A stretch of DNA of 64,000 bases from Corynebacterium timonense (GTDB taxonomy: Bacteria; Actinomycetota; Actinomycetes; Mycobacteriales; Mycobacteriaceae): positions 806,001 to 870,000 of the forward strand of contig NZ_LT629765.1 in assembly GCF_900105305.1 (NCBI RefSeq), given 5' to 3'. Below, in pieces: positions 30,133 through 42,698 of the stretch (position 1 is the stretch's first letter; the number at the start of each line of letters is the position of its first letter). Position numbers and translations under genes: made by a program. Below the pieces are notes generated by a model that saw nothing but the letters and a program-made list of their open reading frames with translations, had not been told where the DNA came from and did no database searches.

Positions 30133-31124
30133 GTGCTGAAACTTACCAAGACGCTAACTTTCGTGGCGCTCGCCGCGACCGCGGCACTGGCCGCCGCCTG
30201 CTCGTCGACGGGCGGCGCCCCCCGGGAAAACGACGCCGCCGCCCCGGTCGGAAGCGCGGACACCCCCCGCTACGTCGTCGCCATGGTCACCCACGGCGCC
30301 CCCGGGGACACGTACTGGGACCTTGTGCGCAAGGGCGCGGAGGAGGCCGCACGCAAGAGCAACATTGAGTTGCGGTACTCCTCCGACCCGCAGGCGCCGA
30401 ACCAGGCGAACCTCGTGCGTTCCGCGGTTGACGCGGGCGTGGACGGTATCGCCGTGACCCTTCCGAACCCGGAGGCGATCGGGCCCGCGGCGCGCGACGC
30501 CGTCGAGGCGGGCATCCCCACCGTGGGGCTCAACGCTGGCATGGAACAGTACGCGGACTACGGTCTCAGCGGCTTCTTTGGCCAGGACGAGACCGTCGCC
30601 GGCACTGCCGCGGGCGAGCGCCTGAAGGAGGATGGCGCATCGAAGGTCCTTTGTGTCATCCACGAGCAAGGCAACTCCTCGCAAGAGGCGCGGTGCGCGG
30701 GTGTGGAGAAGGGCCTCGGGGGCGAGGTCGAGCTGCTCTACGTGAACGGTGAGGACCTGACCTCGGTCCAGGCCACGATCTCGTCGAAGGTGGCGCAGGA
30801 CTCTAGCTTTGACACCGTCTTCGCACTGCAGGCGCCGGTGGCCGTCCGCGCCGCCGAAGCAGTCGGCCAGGCCGGCTCGGAGGCGACGGTGGTCACCTTC
30901 GACACCAACGCCGAGCTTGTCGACGCCATTGCCGACGGCCGCGTCGCCTGGGCCGTCGACCAGCAGCCCTACCTGCAGGGCTACCTCGCCGTGGATTCGC
31001 TCTGGCTGGCCAAGCGCAACGGCGCGACCCTCGGGGTGGGCGCCCCGTCTACACGGGGCCGAGCTTCCTCGACTCCTCTAACGTCGGCGAGATCGCCGAG
31101 GCGGCGAAGGAGGGCCTGCGGTGA
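30133..31124 (+). pseudogene. Sugar-type ABC transporter binding lipoprotein, frameshifted near the 3' end
   Basis: Periplasmic-binding-protein-like lipoprotein of the ribose/galactose class. From the GTG at 30133 it has a basic start (KLTKT), a hydrophobic segment and a lipobox LAAAC with Cys 23. The mature part shows VVAMVTHGAPGDTYWDLVRKG, VDGIAVTLPNPEAI and AWAVDQQPYLQGYLAVDSLW. Around 31030-31045 the frame leaves the family sequence and runs on to 31167. The alternative frame restores GRPVYTGPSFLDSSNVGEIA and stops at 31122-31124, exactly overlapping the permease GTG (GTGA). A one-base loss, or a sequencing error in a G/C run, explains this. Either way about 300 residues of the fold are intact. 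Confidence 0.8.
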
Positions 31125-32155
31125 CGGCTCAGGTGAGCACCACGGAAGACCGCTTGCGCACCCATAGCGGCCTCGGCAGGCTCGTGCGCCGCCCCGAGTT
31201 GGCGAGCCTGCTCGGTTTCATCGTCATCTTCGCGCTGTTTTTCGCTGTCGCGCCAGCGTTTCGGTCCCTCGACGCGATGTCGACGATCCTCTATGCCAGC
31301 TCCACGCTCGGCATCGTGGCCCTGGCGGTGGGTGTCCTCATGGTCGGCGGGGAGTTCGACCTGTCCTCGGGCGTGGCGGTAACCACCGCGGCGCTGGCGG
31401 CGTCGATGCTCAACTACAACCTGCACCTCAACTCCTGGGTGGGTGCGGCGCTCGCGCTCGGGATCTCGCTGGCCATCGGCGCGCTCAACGGCGTGCTCGT
31501 GGCTCGCACCGGGATTCCCAGCTTCCTCATCACGCTCGCTGCCTTCCTTATGCTGCAGGGCCTCAACCTCGCGGTGACGAAGCTGGTGACCAACCAGGTG
31601 GCCACCCCCTCCATCGCTGACATGGAGGGCTTTCCGTCTGCCCGCGCGTTCTTCGCGGGCACCTTCACCGTGGGAGGGGTCACCGTCAACGTGACGGTGC
31701 TGTGGTGGATCGGCTTCGTCGCGCTCGCCTCCTTCGTGCTTTTTCGCACAAAGTTCGGCAACTGGATCACCGCGGTCGGCGGTAACGAGGAGGCAGCCCG
31801 AGCCGTGGGCGTGCCGGTGCGCCGGGTGAAGGTCCTCCTGTTCATGTTCGTCGGGTTCGCGGCGTGGTTCGTGGGCATGCACACGCTCTTCGCCTTCGAT
31901 TCCATCCAGGCCGGCCAGGGCGTGGGCAACGAATTCCTCTACATCATCGCGGCCGTCATCGGCGGTTGTTCTATGACGGGAGGGCGCGGCACCGCGGTGG
32001 GCACCATGATCGGCGCCCTCATCTTCGGCATGACCAACCAGGGGATCGTGTACGCAGGCTGGAACCCGGACTGGTTCATGTTCTTCCTCGGCGCGATGCT
32101 GCTCTTCGCGGTGTTCGCCAACACGTCCTTCGCCAACTACACGAAGAATAGGTAG
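31121..32155 (+). CDS. Sugar-type ABC transporter permease (RbsC-like)
   Basis: Membrane permease of the ribose/xylose/autoinducer-2 family. The 344-residue protein has about nine hydrophobic segments, starting with LASLLGFIVIFALFFAVAPAF. The family signature GVGNEFLYIIAAVIGGCSMTGGRGTAVGTMIGAL is split here only by normal variation around residue 275. The GTG start overlaps the restored stop of the binding-protein gene, which argues that the frameshift there is recent or artefactual. The N-terminus is cytoplasmic and basic-acidic without a signal peptide. The substrate is likely a monosaccharide or polyol and is not identifiable. Confidence 0.88.
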   Translation: MTAQVSTTEDRLRTHSGLGRLVRRPELASLLGFIVIFALFFAVAPAFRSLDAMSTILYASSTLGIVALAVGVLMVGGEFDLSSGVAVTTAALAASMLNYNLHLNSWVGAALALGISLAIGALNGVLVARTGIPSFLITLAAFLMLQGLNLAVTKLVTNQVATPSIADMEGFPSARAFFAGTFTVGGVTVNVTVLWWIGFVALASFVLFRTKFGNWITAVGGNEEAARAVGVPVRRVKVLLFMFVGFAAWFVGMHTLFAFDSIQAGQGVGNEFLYIIAAVIGGCSMTGGRGTAVGTMIGALIFGMTNQGIVYAGWNPDWFMFFLGAMLLFAVFANTSFANYTKNR

Positions 32156-32158
32156 CCC

Positions 32159-32920
32159 ATGCCGATCATCGAACTTCGCGACATCACCAAGTCCTACGGC
32201 GCCTTCGACGCGCTGCGCGGCGTCAACCTCGCGGTGCGCGCAGGCGAGGTCACCTGCGTCCTCGGCGACAACGGGGCGGGCAAATCCACCCTGATCTCCA
32301 TCCTCGCGGGCCTGCATGCGCCGACCGGCGGAGACATGCGTGTCGACGGCCAACGCGCCGCCTTCTCCTCGCCGCGCGACGCCCTCGACGCCGGCATCGC
32401 CACCGTGTATCAGACGCTCGCCATCGTCGACGAGCTCAGCGTCTGGCGCAACTTCTTCCTCGGGCAGGAGATCACGGGCGTCCTCGGGGCGCTGAAGGAC
32501 GCGGAGATGCGGCGGATCTGCGAAGAGTACCTCCGCCGCCTGGGCGTCGATATCCCCGATGTGAACGTCGACGCCGGGAACCTCTCCGGCGGCCAGCGCC
32601 AGGTGCTCGCCATCGCCCGCGCCGTCTACTTCGGCGCCCGCGTCCTCGTGCTCGACGAGCCAACCGCCGCGCTCGGGGTGAAGCAGTCGAGCGTCGTGCT
32701 CAAGATGATCGCCTCGGCGCGCGACGAGGGGATCGCCATCGTCTTAGTCACCCACAACCCGCACCACGCGTACCTCGTCGGCGACCACTTCACCATCCTC
32801 ACGCTGGGCCGCCAGGAGCTGGACGCCCCGCGTTCCGAGGTCAGCCTCGACGAGCTGACGCGCCAGATGGCGGGGGGCGGAGAGCTCGAAGCGCTGAGCC
32901 ACGAGCTGCGACCGAACTGA
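32159..32920 (+). CDS. Sugar-type ABC transporter ATP-binding protein
   Basis: A 253-residue single nucleotide-binding domain. Walker A is GDNGAGKSTLI near residue 38, the Q-loop is at VYQTLAIVDEL, the ABC signature LSGGQRQVLAIARAV is near residue 142, and Walker B is VLVLDEPTAALG followed by the H-loop in VLVTHNPHHAYL. RbsA-type partners usually carry two such domains in one chain, whereas this is a one-domain form that must act as a homodimer, as in fructose (FrcA-like) systems. It lies three bases after the permease and ends the transporter operon. Confidence 0.92.
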   Translation: MPIIELRDITKSYGAFDALRGVNLAVRAGEVTCVLGDNGAGKSTLISILAGLHAPTGGDMRVDGQRAAFSSPRDALDAGIATVYQTLAIVDELSVWRNFFLGQEITGVLGALKDAEMRRICEEYLRRLGVDIPDVNVDAGNLSGGQRQVLAIARAVYFGARVLVLDEPTAALGVKQSSVVLKMIASARDEGIAIVLVTHNPHHAYLVGDHFTILTLGRQELDAPRSEVSLDELTRQMAGGGELEALSHELRPN

Positions 32921-33039
32921 CGCGGTTCGCGTGCCCGTCGTCCGTAGTGCGCACGTTTCGTGGGCGGGGCTGGCTAGGCCCGGACCCGAGGTCCTGGCTA
33001 CCTCGACCGGCGCAGGCTCCGCCCCGCGGGCTCTCTCCG

Positions 33040-33328
33040 CGACGACATCGAGCCCCAGGGGCGTACGTCCCGCTCGGCGCGTGAAGGTCGCTGTGAAGGG
33101 TGCTGTGTGCGGTATCGGCGGCACCGACCTGCGCGAGGTCACGAAGGGTCCGGTCTTCATTCCGCCCGGGCCACGAGATGCTCGGCGTTGATGATCGCAC
33201 GGTGAGCGGCCATGTCGCCGTCGAGCCGTATCTGACCCACGACCACGTGGACACAGCGGAGAAACGACCGCTTCTACCGCCTGTCGCACGGCATAACGTC
33301 ATCCCCCTCCGGCGCGTGGCTGTCGCCA
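33040..33328 (+). pseudogene. Relic of a zinc-dependent butanediol/alcohol dehydrogenase
   Basis: The gap after the transporter holds decayed coding sequence in three frames. VKVAVKGAVCGIGGTDLREV and GPVFIPP (from 33081) match the N-terminal metal region of (R,R)-butanediol dehydrogenases, where the motif is CGICGTDLHE with GPIFIP. After a shift, GHEMLGV and HVAVEPYL followed by VDT (33172-33255) match the GHEFSG and VVVEPY segments, with the intervening part lost. A third frame gives NDRFYRLSHG (33263 on). The remainder of the gene is gone. This is recognition by eye of scattered motifs, so the family call is moderate, but the stretch contains no intact gene. Confidence 0.55.
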
Positions 33329-33784
33329 CTAGGAGCCGTCGCCGGCGCGCTGTTCGGCGATGGACTCGGACAGGGCCGTCATCGCGTCCTGCCCGCGCAC
33401 CACTCCGTCCACGGCGCGTTTGAGGGCGGCGGCGAGCTGGACGTCGGTAAGCCCCGCCCCGACGGGTAGCTCGGCCTCGGTGCGTACGGTGATGGTCTCG
33501 CCGCGGTTGACCACGACGGCGCGCGCGCCGAGGAGCGTGGAGTTGGCCTGGTTGGCGCTGAGGTACAGCGTCGCGTCGGGGGTGTCGGCGGGGATATCGG
33601 TGCGGGTGTCCGCGCGGACGATGAGGACGGAATCGAGCAGGACGAAAAGCACGTCGAGCCCGTTGAGGGTGCACCGGGCGACGCGGCCCGAGGGGTCGTC
33701 GGAAAGCTCGACCCCGTGGCTCGCCATCGCGGCGATGGCGCGGTCGACGGTGACCTGTGTAGCGGTAGCGGTGTTAGTGCTCAT
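33329..33784 (-). CDS. YbjN-domain protein (second of a tandem pair)
   Basis: A 151-residue soluble protein that reads like the YbjN family, whose fold resembles type III secretion chaperones; no enzymatic function is established. It has LDVLFVLLDSVLIVRADTRTD and a small helical N-terminus VDRAIAAMASHGVEL. Its start lies inside the end of the upstream YbjN gene (11-base overlap), so the two are coupled. Its C-terminus abuts the dehydrogenase relic. The pair lies just before, and divergent to, pyrR. Confidence 0.7.
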   Translation of the reverse strand: MSTNTATATQVTVDRAIAAMASHGVELSDDPSGRVARCTLNGLDVLFVLLDSVLIVRADTRTDIPADTPDATLYLSANQANSTLLGARAVVVNRGETITVRTEAELPVGAGLTDVQLAAALKRAVDGVVRGQDAMTALSESIAEQRAGDGS

Positions 33785-34244
33785 CGTGGGTCTCCTCCCA
33801 GGTGACCAGGGTCGGGAACGTGACGGCCAGGTAGTCGAAGGCCTGCAGGGTCGCCTCGATGGAGCTCACCACGAAGGCGCCGAGCTGGTTGAACGACGCC
33901 CCCTGGGAGACATCCATCGTTCGGATCGCGCTGGCGGCGAGGTGTCGCGGGCCGTTTTCGAAGAAGCGCAGCGTCGGGGCGAAGTGCGTCTGGTTGTGCT
34001 CGTTGCAGGCGAACAACACCTGGGAGGCCATCTCGACTGGGAACTCGCCGCGCCAGACGGCCTCGAAGACGAGAGTATCGCCGTCGAGGGCGACGACGAT
34101 CGCGGCGTTAATAAAGCCAGAGCGCAGGTACTCGTCGTCGAGGCGGTATTCGAGGTTCTCTTCGTCGAAGATGGCGGCGACCGCGCCGAGGCCCACGGCG
34201 GCGGGCGCGTTGGGGTCGTCGGGGTGGGGGCTGTCCTGAGTCAC
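33774..34244 (-). CDS. YbjN-domain protein (first of a tandem pair)
   Basis: A 156-residue acidic protein. [21 protein letters not shown] near residue 22 and [12 protein letters not shown] near residue 57 are typical of actinobacterial YbjN-domain proteins. Also present are [18 protein letters not shown] near residue 75 and a C-terminal helix with [16 protein letters not shown]. The GTG at 34244 is chosen because homology starts here and a TAGAGT -10 box ends seven bases upstream, which fits a leaderless transcript. The open frame continues upstream but is not conserved. Function unknown; chaperone-like binding is inferred from fold only. Confidence 0.75.
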   Translation of the reverse strand: MTQDSPHPDDPNAPAAVGLGAVAAIFDEENLEYRLDDEYLRSGFINAAIVVALDGDTLVFEAVWRGEFPVEMASQVLFACNEHNQTHFAPTLRFFENGPRHLAASAIRTMDVSQGASFNQLGAFVVSSIEATLQAFDYLAVTFPTLVTWEETHDEH

Positions 34245-34251
34245 GCGCCCG

Positions 34252-34257
34252 ACTCTA
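34252..34257 (-). promoter_or_regulatory. -10 box of the YbjN gene pair (leaderless)
   Basis: TAGAGT on the minus strand ends seven bases before the GTG at 34244. Confidence 0.45.
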
Positions 34258-34291
34258 CAGGCTCGACAGGGCGTGCCCCGTCCCGAGGTGC

Positions 34292-34297
34292 TAGTGT
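34292..34297 (+). promoter_or_regulatory. Probable -10 box of the pyr operon
   Basis: TAGTGT, about 90 bases before the pyrR start, gives a leader long enough to hold the PyrR-binding hairpin. Confidence 0.4.
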
Positions 34298-34346
34298 CGT
34301 GGGAGGTCCCCAACGGTTCGCCCGCGGGGAAGCAGACAATTCGACA

Positions 34347-34384
34347 TCCTTTAAATTCCGCACAGAGAGGCGGGGAAGGAGGTC
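34347..34384 (+). promoter_or_regulatory. PyrR-binding stem-loop that sequesters the pyrR ribosome binding site
   Basis: CATCCTTTAAATTCCGC, a loop ACAGAGAG and GCGGGGAAGGAGGT form a bulged hairpin. CCTT pairs with AAGG of the Shine-Dalgarno AAGGAGG (34378-34384), and CCGC pairs with GCGG. The CAGAGAGGC loop matches the PyrR-recognised element known from Bacillus and mycobacteria. In mycobacteria PyrR bound to UMP stabilises such a hairpin and represses translation. The same translational switch is inferred here because no terminator follows the hairpin. Confidence 0.8.
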
Positions 34385-34386
34385 CG

Positions 34387-34950
34387 ATGAGTACAACGAG
34401 CCGCTCGACGGTCGACCTGTTGAAGGCCGACGACGTCGCGCGCACCATTGCACGCATCGCGCACCAAATCATAGAAAAAACGGCGCTGGACTCCGAGGAC
34501 GCGCCACGAGTGATCCTCCTCGGCATTCCCTCCGGAGGGGTCCCCCTAGCGCAGCGTATCGCCGTCGCCATCAGCGAGTTTTCCGGCCGCGATGTGCCCG
34601 TGGGCAGCCTCGACGTCACCCTGTACCGCGATGACCTGCGCGACAAGCCGCACCGCGCGCTTTTGCCCACCCGCATCCCCGAGGACATCGACGGCTCCGT
34701 TGTCATCCTCGTCGACGACGTCCTCTTTTCCGGCCGCACCATCCGCGCGGCGCTCGATTCGCTGCGCGACGTCGGCCGCCCCCGGGCCATCCAGCTCGCC
34801 GTGCTCGTCGACCGCGGCCACCGCGAGCTGCCGATCCGCGCCGACTATGTGGGGAAGAACATTCCGACGTCGACAAGCGAGGACGTGCGCGTCACGCTCG
34901 CCCCGCTGGATTCTGCGGACGCCGTCACGCTGACCCGGGAGGCCCAGTAA
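34387..34950 (+). CDS. pyrR: Bifunctional pyr operon regulator / uracil phosphoribosyltransferase
   Basis: RNA-binding repressor of the pyrimidine operon that also has uracil phosphoribosyltransferase activity. The 187-residue protein has the PRPP motif [19 protein letters not shown] near residue 104, the flexible-loop region [11 protein letters not shown], and the basic patch [24 protein letters not shown]. The ATG at 34387 follows GAAGGAGG, which lies within the PyrR-binding hairpin. The stop directly abuts the pyrB start, so pyrR heads the operon it controls. Confidence 0.95.
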   Translation: MSTTSRSTVDLLKADDVARTIARIAHQIIEKTALDSEDAPRVILLGIPSGGVPLAQRIAVAISEFSGRDVPVGSLDVTLYRDDLRDKPHRALLPTRIPEDIDGSVVILVDDVLFSGRTIRAALDSLRDVGRPRAIQLAVLVDRGHRELPIRADYVGKNIPTSTSEDVRVTLAPLDSADAVTLTREAQ

Positions 34951-35871
34951 ATGAAGCACCTCATCGACATCAAGGACCTCTCCCGCGAGGAGATCGTCGG
35001 CATCATGGACGAGGCCGACCGCTTCCGCGAGGCGCTCGAGGGCCGCGAGATCAAGAAACTCCCGACGCTGCGCGGGCGCACGATTTTCACCCTCTTTTAC
35101 GAAAACTCCACCCGCACCCGGGCGTCCTTCGAGACGGCGGGCAAGTGGATGAGCGCCGACGTGATCAACATCTCCGCCTCCTCGTCCTCGGTGACAAAGG
35201 GCGAATCGCTCAAAGACACCGCCGCGACCCTCGCCGCGATCGGCGCCGACGCCGTGATTATGCGCCACCCGGCCTCGGGGGCGCCGCAGCTGCTGCGGTC
35301 GTGGCTGCCCGAGACTTCCATTATCAACGCGGGCGACGGCCAGCACCAGCACCCCACGCAGGCGCTTCTCGACGCCGTGACGATGCGCCAGAAAATCGGC
35401 GACGTCGCCGGGCGAAAGGTCCTCGTCGTCGGCGACGTCCTGCACTCCCGCGTCGCGCGCTCGAACGTGGACCTGCTCCACGCGCTCGGCGCCGAGGTCG
35501 TGCTCGTCGCCCCGCCGACGCTCCTGCCGCAGGGCGTGGAGCACTGGCCCGCGCGCTGCAGTGCCGACTTCGACGCCGAGCTGCCCGACGCCGACGTGGT
35601 CATGATGCTGCGCGTGCAGGCCGAGCGCATGAACGGCGGTTTCTTCCCCTCGCACCGCGAGTACGCCACGCTCTTTGGGCTGAGCCGCGAGCGCGCCGCG
35701 CGGATGAAAGACAGCGCCGTGATCATGCACCCTGGCCCCATGCTGCGCGGCATGGAGATCAACTTCGACGTGGCCGACCACGACAACACCGCCGTGCTGC
35801 AGCAGGTGACCAACGGCGTGTATACGCGCATGGCCGTCCTGTTTACCCTGCTGGCGGGAGAGGAGAACTAA
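34951..35871 (+). CDS. pyrB: Aspartate carbamoyltransferase catalytic chain
   Basis: Joins carbamoyl phosphate to aspartate, the first committed step of UMP synthesis. The 306-residue protein has [16 protein letters not shown] near residue 49 (carbamoyl phosphate site), [15 protein letters not shown] near residue 80, and [16 protein letters not shown] near residue 130. A conserved [11 protein letters not shown] lies near the aspartate site. No regulatory subunit gene (pyrI) is present, as expected for Gram-positives. The gene starts immediately after the pyrR stop and ends directly before pyrC. Confidence 0.96.
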   Translation: MKHLIDIKDLSREEIVGIMDEADRFREALEGREIKKLPTLRGRTIFTLFYENSTRTRASFETAGKWMSADVINISASSSSVTKGESLKDTAATLAAIGADAVIMRHPASGAPQLLRSWLPETSIINAGDGQHQHPTQALLDAVTMRQKIGDVAGRKVLVVGDVLHSRVARSNVDLLHALGAEVVLVAPPTLLPQGVEHWPARCSADFDAELPDADVVMMLRVQAERMNGGFFPSHREYATLFGLSRERAARMKDSAVIMHPGPMLRGMEINFDVADHDNTAVLQQVTNGVYTRMAVLFTLLAGEEN

Positions 35872-37146
35872 ATGGCACGCACCCTCATCACCAACGTGCG
35901 CCCCTACGGCGAGGAGGCCGTGGACATCCTCGTCGCCGATGGGGTCATCGCGCAGATCGGCAGCGATCTCGATCACGACGGCGCCGAGGTCATCGACGGG
36001 CGCGGAATGGTTGCCCTGCCTGGCCTCGTGGACATGCACGTGCACCTGCGCGAGCCCGGCCGGGAGGACACGGAGACCATCGCCACCGGCTCGGACGCTG
36101 CGGCCCGCGGCGGCTTTACGGCCGTGTTCACCATGGCGAACACAAGCCCCGTCATCGACCAGCCCTTCCTCGCCGAGGCCGTGTGGGAGAAGGGCCGCGC
36201 CTACGGCGCCTGTGACGTCTACCCCGTCGGCTCGATTACGCAGGGGCTCGGCGGCGAGCAGCTCACCGAGATCGGCCTCATGAGCCGCTCGCACGTGCGC
36301 ATGTTCTCCGACGACGGCCGCTGCGTCAACGACCCGCAGATCATGCGCCGCGCCATCGAGTACGCGAAGGCCTACGACGTCCTGCTTGCCCAGCACGCCG
36401 AGGACCACCGCATGACCGAGGGCGCGTGCGCCCACGAGGGCGAGACCGCGGCGCGGCTCGGCCTGCGCGGCTGGCCGCGCGTGGCGGAAGAGTCGATCGT
36501 CGCCCGCGACGTCATCATGACCCGCGACTACGGCGGGCGCCTGCATATTTGCCACGCCTCGACCGCCGGCACCGTTGGGCTGCTGCGCTGGGCGAAGGAG
36601 CAGGGCATCACCGTCACCGCCGAGGTCACCCCGCACCACCTGCTGCTCACCGACGAGAAGCTCGAGACCTACGACGGCACATACCGCGTCAACCCGCCGC
36701 TCCGTGAGAAGACGGACACCGAGGCGCTGCGCGAGGCGCTTCTCGACGGCACGATCGACGTCGTGGCCACCGACCACGCCCCGCACGGTTCCGAAGACAA
36801 GTGCGTCGAGTTCGAAAACGCCAAGCCGGGCATGCTGGGGCTGGAGACCTCGCTGGCGGTTGTGGCCCAGGTCTTCGTGGAAAGCGGCCTGGCCGACTGG
36901 CGCTTCGTGGCCAAAGTCATGAGCGAACGCCCTGCCGAGATCCTCCGCCTGCCCGACCAGGGCCGCCCCCTGGCCGTCGGCGAGCCCGCTAACCTGGCGC
37001 TGGTCAACCCCGACGGCCCCTGGACGGCCGCCGGCGCCGACATGGCGTCGAAGGCCTCCAACACGCCGTACGAAGGAATGGACTTCAACGCGCGGGTCGA
37101 GCTGACCATGCTGCGCGGCACCATCACGCACCGGATTGAGAATTAA
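35872..37146 (+). CDS. pyrC: Dihydroorotase
   Basis: Zinc amidohydrolase cyclising carbamoyl aspartate to dihydroorotate. The 424-residue type I enzyme has metal ligands in [13 protein letters not shown] near residue 60, [10 protein letters not shown] near residue 177 and [17 protein letters not shown] near residue 225. The catalytic Asp is in [14 protein letters not shown] near residue 300. Substrate contacts lie in [15 protein letters not shown]. It follows pyrB without a gap; its end lies 13 bases before the carA start. Confidence 0.96.
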   Translation: MARTLITNVRPYGEEAVDILVADGVIAQIGSDLDHDGAEVIDGRGMVALPGLVDMHVHLREPGREDTETIATGSDAAARGGFTAVFTMANTSPVIDQPFLAEAVWEKGRAYGACDVYPVGSITQGLGGEQLTEIGLMSRSHVRMFSDDGRCVNDPQIMRRAIEYAKAYDVLLAQHAEDHRMTEGACAHEGETAARLGLRGWPRVAEESIVARDVIMTRDYGGRLHICHASTAGTVGLLRWAKEQGITVTAEVTPHHLLLTDEKLETYDGTYRVNPPLREKTDTEALREALLDGTIDVVATDHAPHGSEDKCVEFENAKPGMLGLETSLAVVAQVFVESGLADWRFVAKVMSERPAEILRLPDQGRPLAVGEPANLALVNPDGPWTAAGADMASKASNTPYEGMDFNARVELTMLRGTITHRIEN

Positions 37147-37159
37147 GGACACCCCAGTT

Positions 37160-38308
37160 ATGAGCACTCAGAAAACACCCGCCCTCCTTGTTCTCGGAGA
37201 CGGGAAGGTCTTCCCGGGCTACGCGTTCGGCTCCGCCGCAGCTGAGGTCTACGGCGAGGCCGTGTTCACCACCGCGATGACCGGCTACCAGGAAACCATG
37301 ACAGACCCCTCCTACCACCGCCAGATCGTGGTAATGACGGCCCCGCAGATCGGCAACACCGGCTGGAACGACGAGGACAACGAGTCCCACGACTCCAATA
37401 TTTGGGTCGCCGGACTCGTCATCCGCGACCTGGCCAAGCGCGTTTCCAACTGGCGCGCCCAGCGCTCCCTGGAGGACGAAATGAAGACCCAGGGCGTCAC
37501 GGGCATCTACGGCGTGGACACCCGCAGCGTGGTGCGCCACCTGCGCACCTACGGCTCCATCGCCGCGGGGATCTTCACGGGGGAGGCGGCGCGCGAGGAC
37601 GTCGATACGCTCGTAGCAAAGGTCAACGAGCAGCCTTCGATGGCCGGGGCCGACCTCGCGGGCGAGGTGACCACCTCCGAGCCTTACGTGATCGCGGCGC
37701 AGGGGGAGAAGAAGTATACCGTCGTGGCCTACGACATGGGCATCAAGACCGCCACCCCGGGCCATTTCGCGCAGCGCGGCATCGAGACGATCGTCGTCCC
37801 CGCCGACACCCCTTTCGAGCAGATCGCGAGCTACAACCCGGACGGAGTGTTCATCTCCAACGGCCCGGGCGACCCCGCCACCGCGGACGCGATGGTGGCC
37901 GTGACCCGCGACGTTATCGCGAACAAGGTGCCGCTGTTCGGCATCTGCTTCGGCAACCAGATCCTCGGCCGCGCGCTCGGCATGGAGACCTACAAGCTGA
38001 AGTTCGGCCACCGCGGCGTCAACGTGCCGGTGAAAAACCACCTCACCGGAAAGATCGACATCACCAGCCAGAACCACGGCTTCGCCCTGAAGGGCACGGC
38101 GGGCGAAAGCTTCGACACCGACTTCGGCCCCGCCGTGGTCACGCACACCTGCCTCAACGACGGCGTCGTCGAGGGCGTCGCGCTGGAAAGCGGGATGGCG
38201 TACTCCGTGCAGTACCACCCCGAGTCCGCCGCCGGCCCGCACGACGCGAACCCGCTGTTCGACCAGTTCATCGACCTGATGGACAACCACAGCCCGAACA
38301 AGAACTAA
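37160..38308 (+). CDS. carA: Carbamoyl-phosphate synthase small subunit (glutaminase)
   Basis: Provides ammonia from glutamine to CarB. The 382-residue protein has the N-terminal CPSase domain (GEAVFTTAMTGYQETMTDPSY) and a class I glutamine amidotransferase domain. The latter shows NGPGDPATADAM, the nucleophile in FGICFGNQILGRALG (about residue 255), and the His-Glu pair in QYHPESAAGPHD. The ATG at 37160 is chosen because homology begins at APALLVLGDGKVF-like sequence a few residues in, with TAAGGA upstream. Same operon as pyrBC. Confidence 0.96.
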   Translation: MSTQKTPALLVLGDGKVFPGYAFGSAAAEVYGEAVFTTAMTGYQETMTDPSYHRQIVVMTAPQIGNTGWNDEDNESHDSNIWVAGLVIRDLAKRVSNWRAQRSLEDEMKTQGVTGIYGVDTRSVVRHLRTYGSIAAGIFTGEAAREDVDTLVAKVNEQPSMAGADLAGEVTTSEPYVIAAQGEKKYTVVAYDMGIKTATPGHFAQRGIETIVVPADTPFEQIASYNPDGVFISNGPGDPATADAMVAVTRDVIANKVPLFGICFGNQILGRALGMETYKLKFGHRGVNVPVKNHLTGKIDITSQNHGFALKGTAGESFDTDFGPAVVTHTCLNDGVVEGVALESGMAYSVQYHPESAAGPHDANPLFDQFIDLMDNHSPNKN

Positions 38309-38344
38309 CCAGGGACGGAACCCAGGGAAGGAACGCAAAAGACT

Positions 38345-41682
<3,338 letters not shown>

Positions 41683-41683
<1 letters not shown>

Positions 41684-42486
41684 TGGGCTTCGGCGAGCGC
41701 CTCGTCGAGGCGGGACAGCGTCACGGCAGGCTGTGCGTGGGTATCGACCCGCACGCTGCACTGCTGCAGCAGTGGGGTTTGGGCGACGACGTCGCCGGGC
41801 TGCGCACGTTCACGCGCACGTGCGTCGAGGCGTTTGCCGGCCACGTCGCGCTGGTCAAACCGCAGGTGGCCTTCTTCGAGCGCTTCGGTTCCGCGGGTTT
41901 CGTGGTCCTGGAGGAGGCGCTGGCGGCGCTGCGCGAGGCGGGCACGCTCGTCGTGGCCGACGCCAAGCGCGGTGACATCGGCTCCACCATGGCCGGTTAC
42001 GCCCAGGCGTGGCTCGGCGTGGGCTCGCCCCTTGAGGCCGACGCGGTGACTCTCACGCCCTTCTTGGGGGTGGGCTCGCTCACCCCGGCGATCGAGCTGG
42101 CCCGCGAGAACGGCAAGGGCGTGTTTGTCATGGCCGCGAACTCCAACCCGGAGGCGGTGGCCTTCCAATCCCAGCAGATCGACGACGTGAGCATCGCCCA
42201 GCAGATGGTGAACGCGTGCGCCCAGTACAACCGCGGCCCCGGGGTCGGGGACGTGGGGGTCGTGGTGGGCGCGACCGTCGCGCAGCCGCCCGTCCTAGAT
42301 ACGCTCAACGCCCCGGTGCTTATGCCGGGGGTGGGGGCGCAGGGGGCGAGCTTCGCCGACGCCGACCGCGTGGCGGGAACTCACCGCCACGCGGTGTTCC
42401 CCAACGTGTCGCGTGGCGTGCTTTCCGCGGGGCCCCACGTCCGTGACCTGCGACAACGCGCCGCCGAAATGGCGCAGCCAGCGTAA
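41683..42486 (+). CDS. pyrF: Orotidine 5'-phosphate decarboxylase (type 2)
   Basis: Decarboxylates OMP to UMP, the last step of the operon's pathway. The 267-residue protein belongs to the longer mycobacterial/myxobacterial subfamily. It has LCVGIDPHAALL near the N-terminus, the catalytic VVADAKRGDIGSTMAGYAQ near residue 88, VTLTPFLGVGSL, and PVLMPGVGAQGAS near the phosphate site. The start shares one base with the carB stop. pyrDE are not in this window. Confidence 0.95.
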
Positions 42487-42593
42487 ACGGGGGCTTATTC
42501 GTCCGCGCCGAAAAACCCTGGTAGTTTAGGTGCGTCCATGCGATGACGTGGCAAAACACCGTCCGCCAGTACCGGCGGGCGGCGACCCAGTGA

Positions 42594-42599
42594 TACACT
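42594..42599 (+). promoter_or_regulatory. Probable -10 box of mihF
   Basis: TACACT preceded by TGA (extended -10 character) gives a leader of about 93 bases. A small inverted repeat CAGTG-N5-CACTG lies at 42610-42624, close to the expected transcript start. Confidence 0.4.
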
Positions 42600-42698
42600 T
42601 AGCCGGTACCAGTGAGTTGCACTGATGGGATTCGGGCAGCTGGCTGATCCGGTTGGGAAACTGGCCCAAGAACTTTACTACGAGACAATGGAGGAAAC

